Shown piece after piece: positions 7,453 through 15,442 of a stretch of 25,577 nucleotides of DNA. The translations under genes and the position numbers were made by a program. The stretch spans positions 1-25,577 of the forward strand of contig CAYTSA010000054.1 in assembly GCA_964440345.1 (NCBI GenBank). Direction: 5' to 3'. Numbering within the stretch: position 1 is the first letter of the stretch; each line of letters opens with the position of its first letter. The DNA comes from CAYTSA01 sp964440345 (GTDB taxonomy: Bacteria > Desulfobacterota > Desulfovibrionia > Desulfovibrionales > Desulfovibrionaceae). The notes beneath the pieces were generated by a model, which ran no database searches, was not told the origin of the DNA, and saw nothing but the letters and a program-made list of their open reading frames with translations.

Positions 7453-10368
7453 GTGCCAAAATCTCATGAAATAATCCTGAACGCTGCGCAACTGGAAGAA
7501 GAGCGCCAGAAGCGCCTCGCGAGACTGGACCGTGTTGCCGCCGGCAAAGAAGAGCCGGATAATGAACAGCGCTTCCTGGCGCACTATTACGAATCTCCCA
7601 CCCCTACATATGTATGGACTATTACTTGCAACGACATAGTCCTTACGGATTACAATAAAGCTGGCGAAAAATTTTCCGGCCCCAACATCAAGGACCTGCT
7701 GGGCCGCAGCTACCGCTGGGTATACAGGGATGCGCCTGTGGTTGTCTTGTCCATGGAGGCGTGCGCCCGGGACAAAAAAACCATCAACCGTTACTTGAAA
7801 TTACCGTTGCGGACCCAGCCGGCGGGGCAGCACCTTGACGCCACATGGGTTTTCATTCCGCCGGATGTGGTCATCTTTCACGCCCAAGACATTTCGGACA
7901 AGGTCCGCGTGCAGGAGCTGCTGGAGAACGCCAACCAAGAATTGGAAGAAGCCAACCAGGAACTTGAGGAGCGGGTTGCTGAACGCACAGCCACGCTGGA
8001 AAAGACCATTGCTGACCTGCAACGGTCAGAGACGGAAAAAACCGCCGTGCTCAACGGCTTCCGCGACGTGGTCATAGAATACGTTGATCCAGATTTGAAC
8101 ATCATCTGGACCAACCTGCCCCTGGAAGAGTCGCAGGGCCGGCCCATCCAGGGCGAGAAATGCCATGAAGTGGTGTTCGGCTGCTCCACCCCGTGCAAAG
8201 ACTGCACAGCGGTGAAGGCCATTCAAACCAACAAGCCCCAGGAAGGCGAGGTGACGTGGCCGGACGGAACAACCTTCCTGGTGCGCTCCACACCGGTTTT
8301 TGGCGAGCACGGCGCATTGCAGGGCGTGGTGCACATGGGTTTGGACATCACAGCCAGAAAGCGGGCTGAAGACGACCTGCGGACCAGCGAAGCCCGGGTC
8401 AAAGAGCAGGAGCAGCGGCTGGAACTGGCCCTGACCAGCAGCAAGACTGGCCTCTGGGACTGGGACCTGGTGAACAAGACTGCCATATTTAACGATATCT
8501 GGGCGGAAATGCTGGGCTATACTCTTTCTGAACTGAGCGACAGCGAAGACGAGTGGGCGGCTAAACTGCACCCGGAAGATGCTGCGTTAGCCTTTGGAGC
8601 CATTCAGGAGCATATGGCCGGGAACTCGGACCGTTTTGTTGTAGAGCACCGCATGCAGACAAAGTCCGGGGAATACCGGTGGTTTCTGGGCACAGGCATG
8701 GTGACAGACCGCAACGCCTCCGGGGAGCCAGTTCGTTTGACAGGCACGCAAATAGACATCCATAATCGTAAGATTGCCCAATTGCAGCTGAAGGAAAGCG
8801 AAAAGCGTTTGCGCCGGCAGCAGGAGCTTATGGCCAAAGCAGAACAAATGGCCATGATCGGCTCCTGGGAGCTGGACCTGGCGACGAATGAGTACATCGC
8901 CTCTGATGGACTGTTGCGCATTTTTGGAATGGACGCAAAGGCGATACATTTGAATACCGTTTTCGAAATAATCCATCCAGAAGACCGGGCCAAGGTTCGC
9001 GAAAAACTGGAAGAGGCTGTCAAAATGGATGGCGTGGCAACCACTGAAAATCGGATTATCCGCCAATCCGATCATGAAATACGCTGGCTCCGCGTGAACG
9101 GCGAAGCCGCGCGCGACGATGACGGCAAAGCCGTGCGCATGCTTGGCGCCGCCCAGGATATCACCGAGTCTGTCAATATCCAAAAGGAGTTACTGCACGC
9201 CAAACGCCTGGCTGAAGCCGCCAACCTGACCAAATCCCAATTTCTGGCCAACATGAGCCACGAGATTCGCACCCCCCTCAACGGCGTCCTGGGCATGCTG
9301 CAACTGGCCCTGGACACCCCCATGGACAACGAGCAACGAGAGCTGTTGGGGACAGCGCTGGAATCCGGCCGCAATTTGCTGCGGCTCATTAATGACATTC
9401 TGGATTTTTCAAAAATCGAAGCTGGCCGCATGGAGATGGAGTCTGGCCCAGTACAAGTGGAAAAACTTATCAGCTCCGTGCTCGCTGTCTTTCACCAACA
9501 GGCCATGGTCAAGAACCTGGACCTGCGGGTCTTTGTTGCAGAAAACACCCCGGCCTTTGTAAACCTGGACGCCGCCCGGTTGCGGCAGGTGCTCTTCAAC
9601 CTGGTGGGCAACGCCATTAAATTCACTGCCGTAGGTTCTGTTTCCATTACAGTCCAAGCGCTGGAGAAAAACGCTAAAGCAGGCCAGGTGCAGCTGCTTT
9701 TCACTGTTGAAGACACCGGCGTCGGCGTTCCGGATAATTTGCAGAATGATATCTTCGAACCGTTCACCCAAGCCGACGGCAGCTACACCCGCAAGCACCA
9801 AGGAGCCGGCCTGGGCCTGTCTATTGTCCGCAGGTTGGTGGAGCTGATGGGCGGCACTGTGGCCCTGGAAAGCAGCGAAGGAGTGGGCACGGCAGTGCAC
9901 TTTACCGTGCTGGCAGGCCAATGCGATGAAACACCGCACGCTGAAGCTGAACCCGCCCAGACCTTTTTGAAGCCAACCGAGTCTCCTTTGCGCATCCTTG
10001 TCTGCGAGGACGATTCTGTGAACAGCGCCTTTCTCGTCAAGCTGCTGCAACGGCTCGGGCACAAGCCGGTCCCGGCAAAGAACGGCAAGGACGGGCTGCA
10101 AAAACTGGAAGACGGGGGCTTCGACCTGGCGCTTATGGACATCCAGATGCCTGAGCTGGACGGCGTGGAGACCACTCGGCTCATACGCAAGGACACGTCT
10201 GGCCGCTGGAACCCGGACATGCCCATCATCGCACTGACAGCCTACGCCATGAAAGGCGATCGGGAAAAATTCCTGGCCGAAGGCATGAACGAATACCTGT
10301 CCAAGCCTGTGGATATGGGCAAGTTGATCGAAGCTCTTAAAACATATGGCAAGACTGAAACCGCCTGA
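7453..10368 (+). CDS. Multi-PAS hybrid sensor histidine kinase with C-terminal receiver
   Basis: A 971-residue kinase with no transmembrane segment, hence cytoplasmic. Order: PAS 1 about residues 45-148; a coiled coil about 150-200 built from ANQELEE repeats; PAS 2 about 200-305; PAS 3 about 320-440; PAS 4 about 455-585; dimerisation domain with His603 in NMSHEIRTPLNG; ATPase domain with EDTGVGVPD around Asp754 and HQGAGLGLSIVRRL; receiver about 845-965 with Asp896 in LMDIQMP and the SKPVD lysine. PAS 2 carries Cys237, Cys244, Cys248 and Cys251 (CX6CX3CX2C), a cluster that could bind metal or sense redox state. The start is GTG, with AAGGA ten bases upstream. It is divergent from the PhnD-like gene and is the only clear plus-strand gene, so it may feed the same pathway or be a separate sensor. 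The hybrid kinase call is certain, its signal unknown. Confidence 0.96.
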   Translation: MPKSHEIILNAAQLEEERQKRLARLDRVAAGKEEPDNEQRFLAHYYESPTPTYVWTITCNDIVLTDYNKAGEKFSGPNIKDLLGRSYRWVYRDAPVVVLSMEACARDKKTINRYLKLPLRTQPAGQHLDATWVFIPPDVVIFHAQDISDKVRVQELLENANQELEEANQELEERVAERTATLEKTIADLQRSETEKTAVLNGFRDVVIEYVDPDLNIIWTNLPLEESQGRPIQGEKCHEVVFGCSTPCKDCTAVKAIQTNKPQEGEVTWPDGTTFLVRSTPVFGEHGALQGVVHMGLDITARKRAEDDLRTSEARVKEQEQRLELALTSSKTGLWDWDLVNKTAIFNDIWAEMLGYTLSELSDSEDEWAAKLHPEDAALAFGAIQEHMAGNSDRFVVEHRMQTKSGEYRWFLGTGMVTDRNASGEPVRLTGTQIDIHNRKIAQLQLKESEKRLRRQQELMAKAEQMAMIGSWELDLATNEYIASDGLLRIFGMDAKAIHLNTVFEIIHPEDRAKVREKLEEAVKMDGVATTENRIIRQSDHEIRWLRVNGEAARDDDGKAVRMLGAAQDITESVNIQKELLHAKRLAEAANLTKSQFLANMSHEIRTPLNGVLGMLQLALDTPMDNEQRELLGTALESGRNLLRLINDILDFSKIEAGRMEMESGPVQVEKLISSVLAVFHQQAMVKNLDLRVFVAENTPAFVNLDAARLRQVLFNLVGNAIKFTAVGSVSITVQALEKNAKAGQVQLLFTVEDTGVGVPDNLQNDIFEPFTQADGSYTRKHQGAGLGLSIVRRLVELMGGTVALESSEGVGTAVHFTVLAGQCDETPHAEAEPAQTFLKPTESPLRILVCEDDSVNSAFLVKLLQRLGHKPVPAKNGKDGLQKLEDGGFDLALMDIQMPELDGVETTRLIRKDTSGRWNPDMPIIALTAYAMKGDREKFLAEGMNEYLSKPVDMGKLIEALKTYGKTETA

Positions 10369-10370
10369 TC

Positions 10371-10682
10371 AGGCTGTTGGAAAAGTTCAAACTCCCGCAT
10401 AGTACATCTACACGTCGATCTTGAACCTTTTTTGCGGCTTGCCCTCATATTTGTAGGGCGTGTTACCATTGTACATATTGAGATGCTCTCATGCATTTTC
10501 CTGAAACAATTGAATATTGTTTCAGATGCGAGCGCTGTCTCAACGCTATAGCATTTAACGATCGAAATGCTTGCATTACGACGGGCAAAGCCCGTCTACA
10601 AGCATTTCACGGCAATGATTTGCAAGCAAATCTTGCAAGAGCATTTCAACTGTGAAATGCTCTAAATGCGCTTGAACAGCCT
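10371..10682. mobile_element. MITE-like structured non-coding element
   Basis: The stretch begins AGGCTGTT (10371-10378) and ends AACAGCCT (10675-10682), an 8-bp terminal inverted repeat. Inside are perfect hairpins: CTGAAACAAT with ATTGTTTCAG (10501-10525); GAAATGCTTG (10564-10573) with CAAGCATTTC (10599-10608) enclosing GACGGGC-aaa-GCCCGTC (10580-10596); GATTTGC with GCAAATC (10617-10632); and AGAGCATTTCA with TGAAATGCTCT (10638-10663). No transposase or credible reading frame is present and I see no target-site duplication. It lies between two convergent genes, where it could also stop transcription from both sides. Mobile origin is inferred from the ends and from a partial second copy at 19756-19837. 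Confidence 0.5.
10465..10546 (+). repeat. Dispersed hairpin repeat, copy A
   Basis: This 82-base segment aligns without gaps to 19756-19837, with 69 identical positions by my hand count; the inner 65 bases (10482-10546) match at 58. The hairpin at 10501-10525 has a 10-bp stem and a 5-base loop. Of the differences, three fall in or next to the loop, where the pairing is rearranged rather than lost. Confidence 0.8.
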
Positions 10683-10776
10683 ACACAGCAGTATCGCTGC
10701 AGCAGCCGGGCCATGGCCGGGGCCACTGTTTGTGGAACAGTGAAGTGCAGATAATATCCTCGCAGCGCGGTCTCTC
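10683..10776. other. Remainder of the convergent intergenic region
   Basis: Between the structured element and the hldD stop there is a perfect 7-bp inverted repeat, CACTGTT and AACAGTG, around TGTGG near 10722-10740. No T-run follows on either strand, so I do not call it an intrinsic terminator. No coding signal is seen. Confidence 0.3.
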
Positions 10777-11748
10777 TTATAGGTAGGGGTCTTCCGTGCT
10801 CAGATACCCCTGCACGTAGTCCCGCACGCCCTCTTCCACCGGGGTCCAGTCCATGTCTAGACCGGCGGCGGCCAACTTGCCCATCACTGCCTGGGTGAAA
10901 TACTGGTACTTGCCCTGCAGGTGGTCCGGCATAGGGATGTATTCCACGTTCACGGGCCGGGCCATGGCGCTAAACACGGCCCCGGCCAGATCGTTCCAGG
11001 TGCGGGCCTGGCCCGTGCCCACGTTGATTATGCCATTCACGTCCGGCCGCTCAATGAGTTTCCACATCAGCTCTACGCAGTCCTTCACATAGACAAAGTC
11101 GCGCATCTGTCCGCCGTCCGGGTAGTCTTGGCGGTGGGACTGGAAAAGCTTCAGCTTGCCGGTTTCGCCAATCTGGCTGTAGGCCTTGCAGGCCACGCTC
11201 ATCATGTCGCCTTTGTGGTATTCGTTGGGCCCGTAGACGTTGAAAAACTTCAGGCTGGCGATGTGCTCTGCAAAGCCTTCGCGCAGGGACCGGAGGTCGA
11301 AAAGCTGTTTGGAGTAGCCGTACATGTTCAGGGGCTGCAGCCCGGGCGTGGTCTCGTCTGCATCGGAAAAGCCTTTGGAGCCGTCGCCATAGGTGGCGGC
11401 GCTGCTGGCGTTGACAAAGCGGGCGCCGTTTTCCAGGCAGTATTGGCACAGGGCCAGGGAGTAGCGGTAATTGTTGGACATCAGGTAGTCTGCGTCCGTC
11501 TCCGTAGTGGAAGAGCAAGCGCCCATGTGGACAACGGCGTCGATTTCCCAAGGCAGCTGATCGTGGACCAGCATTTCCATGAATTCATCTTTATGCACGT
11601 AGTCCACGTAGCGGCGGTTGACTAGGTTCTTCCACTTCTCGTCGTGGCCCAGTTCGTCCACCACCAGCACCTCGTCCACGCCCATTTCGTTCAGCTTCCA
11701 GACCATGGCGCTGCCGATAAACCCGGCCCCGCCTGTGACTACGTACAT
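10777..11748 (-). CDS. hldD: ADP-L-glycero-D-manno-heptose 6-epimerase
   Basis: A 323-residue short-chain dehydrogenase-type epimerase that converts ADP-D-glycero-heptose to the L-glycero form used in the LPS inner core. The N-terminus has the NADP-binding TGGAGFIGS motif, the middle has ASSAATYGDG and the catalytic YGYSK (Tyr143, Lys147), and NVYGPNEYHKG is a hallmark of HldD. Length is usual for the family. I chose the ATG at 11748 because AAAGGAG stands six bases before it; the ATG two codons earlier directly abuts that binding site. The gene is last in a row with the cysteine-cluster protein (17 bases upstream) and the kinase, so it is probably co-transcribed with them. The gene confirms an LPS-bearing Gram-negative host. 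Confidence 0.96.
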   Translation of the reverse strand: MYVVTGGAGFIGSAMVWKLNEMGVDEVLVVDELGHDEKWKNLVNRRYVDYVHKDEFMEMLVHDQLPWEIDAVVHMGACSSTTETDADYLMSNNYRYSLALCQYCLENGARFVNASSAATYGDGSKGFSDADETTPGLQPLNMYGYSKQLFDLRSLREGFAEHIASLKFFNVYGPNEYHKGDMMSVACKAYSQIGETGKLKLFQSHRQDYPDGGQMRDFVYVKDCVELMWKLIERPDVNGIINVGTGQARTWNDLAGAVFSAMARPVNVEYIPMPDHLQGKYQYFTQAVMGKLAAAGLDMDWTPVEEGVRDYVQGYLSTEDPYL

Positions 11749-11765
11749 AGACATCTCCTTTAGGA

Positions 11766-12470
11766 TTATTCGCCAGCCAGGTTTGCAACTGCCTCTTCTA
11801 CAGGCGCGGCAACAAGCGTCAGCTTGCCGCCGGCCCGTTGCACGCGCAAACCCACGCCAGGCAAGATGCGCTCCACTGGTCTGCCAAACAGAAAGTCCAA
11901 CATTCCAGAACGTATCTGCCCCTTTTCCCTGGCCAGTTCCCGCACGGCCCTGTCATAGGCGATGATCTCCAGAATAGCGTCGGCCGCCTGGGCTTTCTGC
12001 TCCTTCTCGGCGTCCAAAAAGCACTCAGCCAGCCGGCGCAGCAGCGCCACGGAGCAGCGCTCCTCGTGGGTTTCCACCAGCTCGGCTAACGGAGTACCCT
12101 GGCCTATGACGTCCGCCCGGGTAATGCGGTCCTGGGCGTACATAGCCTCCAGCTCGGCCGTGTCCTCGCAGACCATGGCCCGGCACTCGGCCGGCCGGTT
12201 TTCGTAAATGGCGCACATATTGTCCAGCATGTGCAGTTTGCCGCAGGTCCAGCCTGTGCCCTGGGGTTTCAGCTTTACGATTTCTTCTTCCAGGGGCGCG
12301 AGTGCTCCCTGCACCTGATCTCTGGCCAATTCGCCCCGGCGCAGGGTCAGCAGCGCATCCAAGGGCAGCACCACGTCCGTGATCAGGGGCAGGTCCTGTT
12401 CGTGCAAAGCCGGGCCGCCCCGACGGCAGCATTCACCGCAGCGGCGGCAAGTCCATGTTTCGTGCGTCAT
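11766..12470 (-). CDS. YkgJ-family cysteine-cluster protein
   Basis: A 234-residue protein with the YkgJ/UPF0153 signature CRRCGECCRRGGP at residues 8-20 (Cys8, Cys11, Cys14, Cys15), followed by Cys76, Cys86, Cys96 in NRPAECR, and Cys101. The family is thought to coordinate zinc or an Fe-S cluster, but its function is not established. The C-terminal 100 residues are helical and unrecognised. GGAG lies six bases after-gap upstream of the ATG. It begins 22 bases after the kinase gene and ends 17 bases before hldD, consistent with one operon. The same kind of cluster is found as a fusion to a phosphatase at the left end of the window, so this genome uses the module near phospho-signalling genes at least twice. 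Confidence 0.88.
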   Translation of the reverse strand: MTHETWTCRRCGECCRRGGPALHEQDLPLITDVVLPLDALLTLRRGELARDQVQGALAPLEEEIVKLKPQGTGWTCGKLHMLDNMCAIYENRPAECRAMVCEDTAELEAMYAQDRITRADVIGQGTPLAELVETHEERCSVALLRRLAECFLDAEKEQKAQAADAILEIIAYDRAVRELAREKGQIRSGMLDFLFGRPVERILPGVGLRVQRAGGKLTLVAAPVEEAVANLAGE

Positions 12471-12492
12471 CTACTTCTCCGGATAAATGGTC

Positions 12493-13869
12493 TCAATGCG
12501 CCGGGCACACTGCCCGGACATGCAAAGGGCAAAGCATGTTGGCTGCGCCTATATAGCCCAGCTGCAAGTGCGCCTTCCAGGCATGGGCAAAGGTTTTCCG
12601 GTCTGTGCTCCAGACCACGCTCTGCTCCTGGCTAAAAAGCGGCCCCACGCACATATCGCCCAGCTCCGGCGCCGGCTCCAACAAACTGCACAACTCTGTC
12701 ACGGTAGGCAGCCGCCAGCCCCTGCGGCCTGCGAATCCTTCCGCGTCCAACCGGGCGGCGTAGTCCTGGGCGGCGTTCCAGTCCAGGGAATACACCGAGC
12801 CGGCTCGTTGCCATACCAGGCCTGTAGCCCTGTCTTCAACCACTTTATCTGTGCCATGAAAATCGTTTTCCATATACGCCTGCGGCCGACCGTTTTTGGA
12901 CAGGCCAAGCAATGCGCCGCCGTCTTTGGGGCCTGCTTTTATCGACTTCGCCCGCAAAGGGAGGGCTGGCTGATCCAGGCGGCCGGCCATGGAAAACTCG
13001 GGCAGCGTACAAGTCTTGTCCATCGCTTCGCGCCAGCCCTGCAGAAGCCGCCGCAGCTCCGCCGCCATGACCCGCGCGTCGCCAAACCGCTTGCCCGGGT
13101 CGGCGTGCAGGGCCGTGGCGAAAAAAGCGTCCCACTCGCCGTCCAGGTCCGGATGCAGGCTGCTGGGGTCCACCCGTTGCTCCTGCCCGCGCCAGAAGCC
13201 TGGAAGCTCTCCGGTGAGCAGCCGGTGCAGGGTAACTCCCAGGGAAAAAAGATCAGCAGCCGGCCCAGCCTTCTCTGGAGATGCTTCCTGCTCCGGCGCA
13301 GCGTAATACGGCGACCCCACCTTCATCTGGCCAGGCAGACGCGCTTGTGTTTCTCCCCGCAGCCGGGACAAGCCAAAGTCTATAAGCTGCAGCGTATCGT
13401 GAGTGTTGATGAGCATGTTGAATGGTTTCACGTCCCGGTGCACCACGCCGGCGTCGTGCAACCGGGCCAGGCCAGACAAGGCTTGCAGCGTATAGTCCAC
13501 AGCCATGTCCGGCCGCATGGGCCGGGTGGGCTCCTCCACCATGGCGGTCTCGCCAATGGCCTCGCCCAGGTTAGCGCACACATAGTCCATGACAAAAAAC
13601 AGCCGCCGGTTGCCTGCTGCGTCTACGTCCTCGTCCATATCCCACACGCGGGCCACGTTGGGATGGTCCAGCCGGGCCATGGCCCGGGCCTCGTCCATGA
13701 ACCGCCGCCGGCACTCCTGCATGCCAAGCAGCAGCGCCATGTCCTCAGTGGGGTTTAAAAGCTTCAGCGCAGCCAGCGTGCGCAACTGCGGATGCTGCAC
13801 CAGGAACACCGAGCCCATGCCCCCGCGGCCCAGCAAGCCGCGAATTGTGTATTTGCCTATGGTTTTCAT
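12493..13869 (-). CDS. Ser/Thr protein kinase with C-terminal DUF1566 domain
   Basis: A 458-residue protein. Residues about 7-280 are a Hanks-type kinase: glycine loop GRGGMGSV (14-21), Lys36, Glu60 of the C-helix, HRDVKPFN with Asp146 and Asn151, IDFGLSR with Asp164, and the APEQ segment at 191. All catalytic residues are present, so it should be active. Residues about 325-456 match DUF1566, seen in DRATGLVWQR, LDWNAAQDYAARL and GRRGWRLPTVTEL; this domain is common in secreted or lectin-like proteins and its role here is unknown. There is no transmembrane segment between the two, so unlike PknB-type receptors both halves should be cytosolic. The ATG has no evident ribosome binding site. The gene stands between a metallophosphoesterase gene and the cysteine-cluster gene. 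Confidence 0.93.
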   Translation of the reverse strand: MKTIGKYTIRGLLGRGGMGSVFLVQHPQLRTLAALKLLNPTEDMALLLGMQECRRRFMDEARAMARLDHPNVARVWDMDEDVDAAGNRRLFFVMDYVCANLGEAIGETAMVEEPTRPMRPDMAVDYTLQALSGLARLHDAGVVHRDVKPFNMLINTHDTLQLIDFGLSRLRGETQARLPGQMKVGSPYYAAPEQEASPEKAGPAADLFSLGVTLHRLLTGELPGFWRGQEQRVDPSSLHPDLDGEWDAFFATALHADPGKRFGDARVMAAELRRLLQGWREAMDKTCTLPEFSMAGRLDQPALPLRAKSIKAGPKDGGALLGLSKNGRPQAYMENDFHGTDKVVEDRATGLVWQRAGSVYSLDWNAAQDYAARLDAEGFAGRRGWRLPTVTELCSLLEPAPELGDMCVGPLFSQEQSVVWSTDRKTFAHAWKAHLQLGYIGAANMLCPLHVRAVCPAH

Positions 13870-13956
13870 ACATGAACAGGTTGGCGTGTCTGCATAACGG
13901 GGGAACCCTTTCCTACGGTCAATGCAGAGAATGCCAAATGAACGCCGGCTCTCCTC

Positions 13957-14682
13957 TCAACGCAGCCTTCTGGCGTATTGTTCCGGAAAGCCCAGAGCCA
14001 GAATAGCTTTGGCCGTGGCCTCTACATCATACTCCACCGCCCGGACGGTAAGACGCCGCGCTTCATTGTCCCAGAGCACGTATTTGGCGCGATTGTCGCT
14101 GTCCCGGGGTTGGCCTATGGATCCAGCGTTGACCATGTACCGCGGGCCAGGCGGCAAAATGCGCTCCCCAGGCTCTATCTCGCCGCGCTGCATATCCGAC
14201 GGCGTGCGCGAGACCAGCGCCAGTTCGTGGGTGTGGCCGATAAAACATATCTCCTGGCTCATCACGTCCAGTATGGCGGCGACTTCTTCGTTTTCTTTTT
14301 CAAACAGATAGGTGGTCACGGACTGGGGCGGAAACCCATGCACCAGGTAGTGCCCGTGCTCCACTCTGAACCGCGGCAGACTGCGTATCCAATCGATGGA
14401 TTCCTCCGAGAGCATGGCCTCGGTCTTGCCCAGTGTCTCGCGGACCACAGGATTGAACCAATCCCGGCCAGCCCGCTGAGTGACGCCCTTTTCATGATTG
14501 CCCAGCACGGTGGGGATGTTCCGGTCCCGGACAATCTGCACACAGGCCTCGGGCTCCGGGCCGTAGCCGATAACGTCGCCCAGACACACCACCTCGTCCA
14601 CGGCGCAGGACTCCATGTCCTCCAGAACGCGTTGCAAGGCCTCCAGATTGCCGTGAATATCGGACAGCACCGCCAGCAGCAT
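13957..14682 (-). CDS. Calcineurin-like metallophosphoesterase (phosphodiesterase/phosphatase)
   Basis: A 241-residue two-metal phosphoesterase. The ligand motifs are complete and in order: SDIHGN (Asp8, His10), GDVIGYG (Asp36), GNHE (Asn62, His63), VHG (His115) and GHTH (His150, His152). The GYGP and GNHEKG context places it with the small soluble YfcE/MJ0936-like group that acts on phosphodiesters or phosphoproteins; the substrate is unknown. No signal peptide is present, so it is cytosolic. It lies 87 bases upstream of the Ser/Thr kinase gene in the same direction and could counteract that kinase, though this is only suggested by position. No clear ribosome binding site precedes the ATG, but the start matches the family's usual N-terminus. 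Confidence 0.93.
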   Translation of the reverse strand: MLLAVLSDIHGNLEALQRVLEDMESCAVDEVVCLGDVIGYGPEPEACVQIVRDRNIPTVLGNHEKGVTQRAGRDWFNPVVRETLGKTEAMLSEESIDWIRSLPRFRVEHGHYLVHGFPPQSVTTYLFEKENEEVAAILDVMSQEICFIGHTHELALVSRTPSDMQRGEIEPGERILPPGPRYMVNAGSIGQPRDSDNRAKYVLWDNEARRLTVRAVEYDVEATAKAILALGFPEQYARRLR

Positions 14683-14918
14683 GGTTTTTCTGTAGCAGGT
14701 AACGGGGACTTAGGGAAGCCGTGGACTTTCGAGAGAATGCGTATAAGGCGCTATGGGGGACTCAGCAGCGACAAGCCACTTACCAATTGAAAATGTTTAA
14801 TATTTTATGTAGCCAGAGACATTTCATGATCTAAGGCTGTGGAGGCAATAAAAATATCTCTAAACTCTACTTCCTCTATGTAATATACTTCCTTCTGAGC
14901 CCGCGTCAAAACTCCCGC
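14683..14918. other. AT-rich intergenic spacer
   Basis: 236 bases between the CULT gene and the metallophosphoesterase gene. It is clearly richer in A and T than its surroundings, particularly 14780-14895. I find no gene, no strong hairpin and no convincing promoter; it probably holds the promoter for the metallophosphoesterase-to-hldD row. Confidence 0.4.
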
Positions 14919-15377
14919 CTACTCCCCTTCCCCCTCTTCCTCCAGCCGGTCCAGAATGAGTCCGAAGAACGAGCTGGCGTCGTCCGCCTTGTAGAGCCAG
15001 CCCAGGTGCAACCGGCAGATGCGGCACTCCACGGGCTGCCAGGCGTAGCCGGGGAACCACGTGAATTCAAAGGACAGCGTGGCCATGCGCACCAGCCCCA
15101 TGGCCGCGTTGAAGCAGCCAATCTCGTAGACCACGCCGTAGGGGTTGAAGAAGGCGTGCTTGTGCGCCCCGTTGATTTGTATGCGGCTGTTTTCGCGGGT
15201 TATGCGTTGACGGCAGAGTTTGCAGACCAGGTGGCGCCGGGTTTGAGCGTGCTCAATTTCGTCGTGGTGCAAGGGCCGGGCTCGGCCGCGGCCAGCTCCC
15301 CCGCCCGATCCGCCGCCGGGGCGCTCAGGGCGTTTGCGCAGGCAAAGCCCCTGGGAATAGGCTATGACACCATGCAT
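14919..15377 (-). CDS. Bacterial CULT-domain (cereblon-like) protein
   Basis: A 152-residue protein. After a flexible Gly/Arg-rich N-terminus (1-45), residues about 50-145 match the CULT domain, the thalidomide-binding fold of cereblon. Zinc cysteines are CKLC (Cys52, Cys55) and CRIC (Cys118, Cys121). The aromatic pocket is FTWFPGYAW and LGWLY with Trp107, Trp113 and Trp127; spacings of 6 and 14 equal those of human cereblon W380/W386/W400, and Tyr129 matches F402. HKHAFFNPYG and EIGCFNAAMG are further family landmarks. In eukaryotes the fold recruits ligase substrates by C-terminal cyclic imide; bacterial single-domain homologues have no settled function. The gene is 66 bases after sppA, in the same direction. 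The start is uncertain: ATG 15377 or an in-frame GTG at 15395, neither with a good ribosome binding site. Confidence 0.88.
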   Translation of the reverse strand: MHGVIAYSQGLCLRKRPERPGGGSGGGAGRGRARPLHHDEIEHAQTRRHLVCKLCRQRITRENSRIQINGAHKHAFFNPYGVVYEIGCFNAAMGLVRMATLSFEFTWFPGYAWQPVECRICRLHLGWLYKADDASSFFGLILDRLEEEGEGE

Positions 15378-15442
15378 GCATGAACTATAGCACACAATAA
15401 ATTAAAACGACACTCTTCAACGCGTTTAAAGTGAAAAAGGAA

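Noticed and set aside
10242..10496. 84-residue minus-strand frame at the end of the hybrid kinase
   Set aside because: It spans the kinase 3' end and the structured element, with no binding site and no resemblance to a known family.
10371..10682. CRISPR array
   Set aside because: The repeated GCATTT motifs are short, irregularly spaced and inverted; there are no uniform spacers and no cas genes.
12487..13758. 423-residue plus-strand open frame opposite the Ser/Thr kinase
   Set aside because: The kinase has all catalytic residues; the opposite frame is compositionally odd and unrecognisable.
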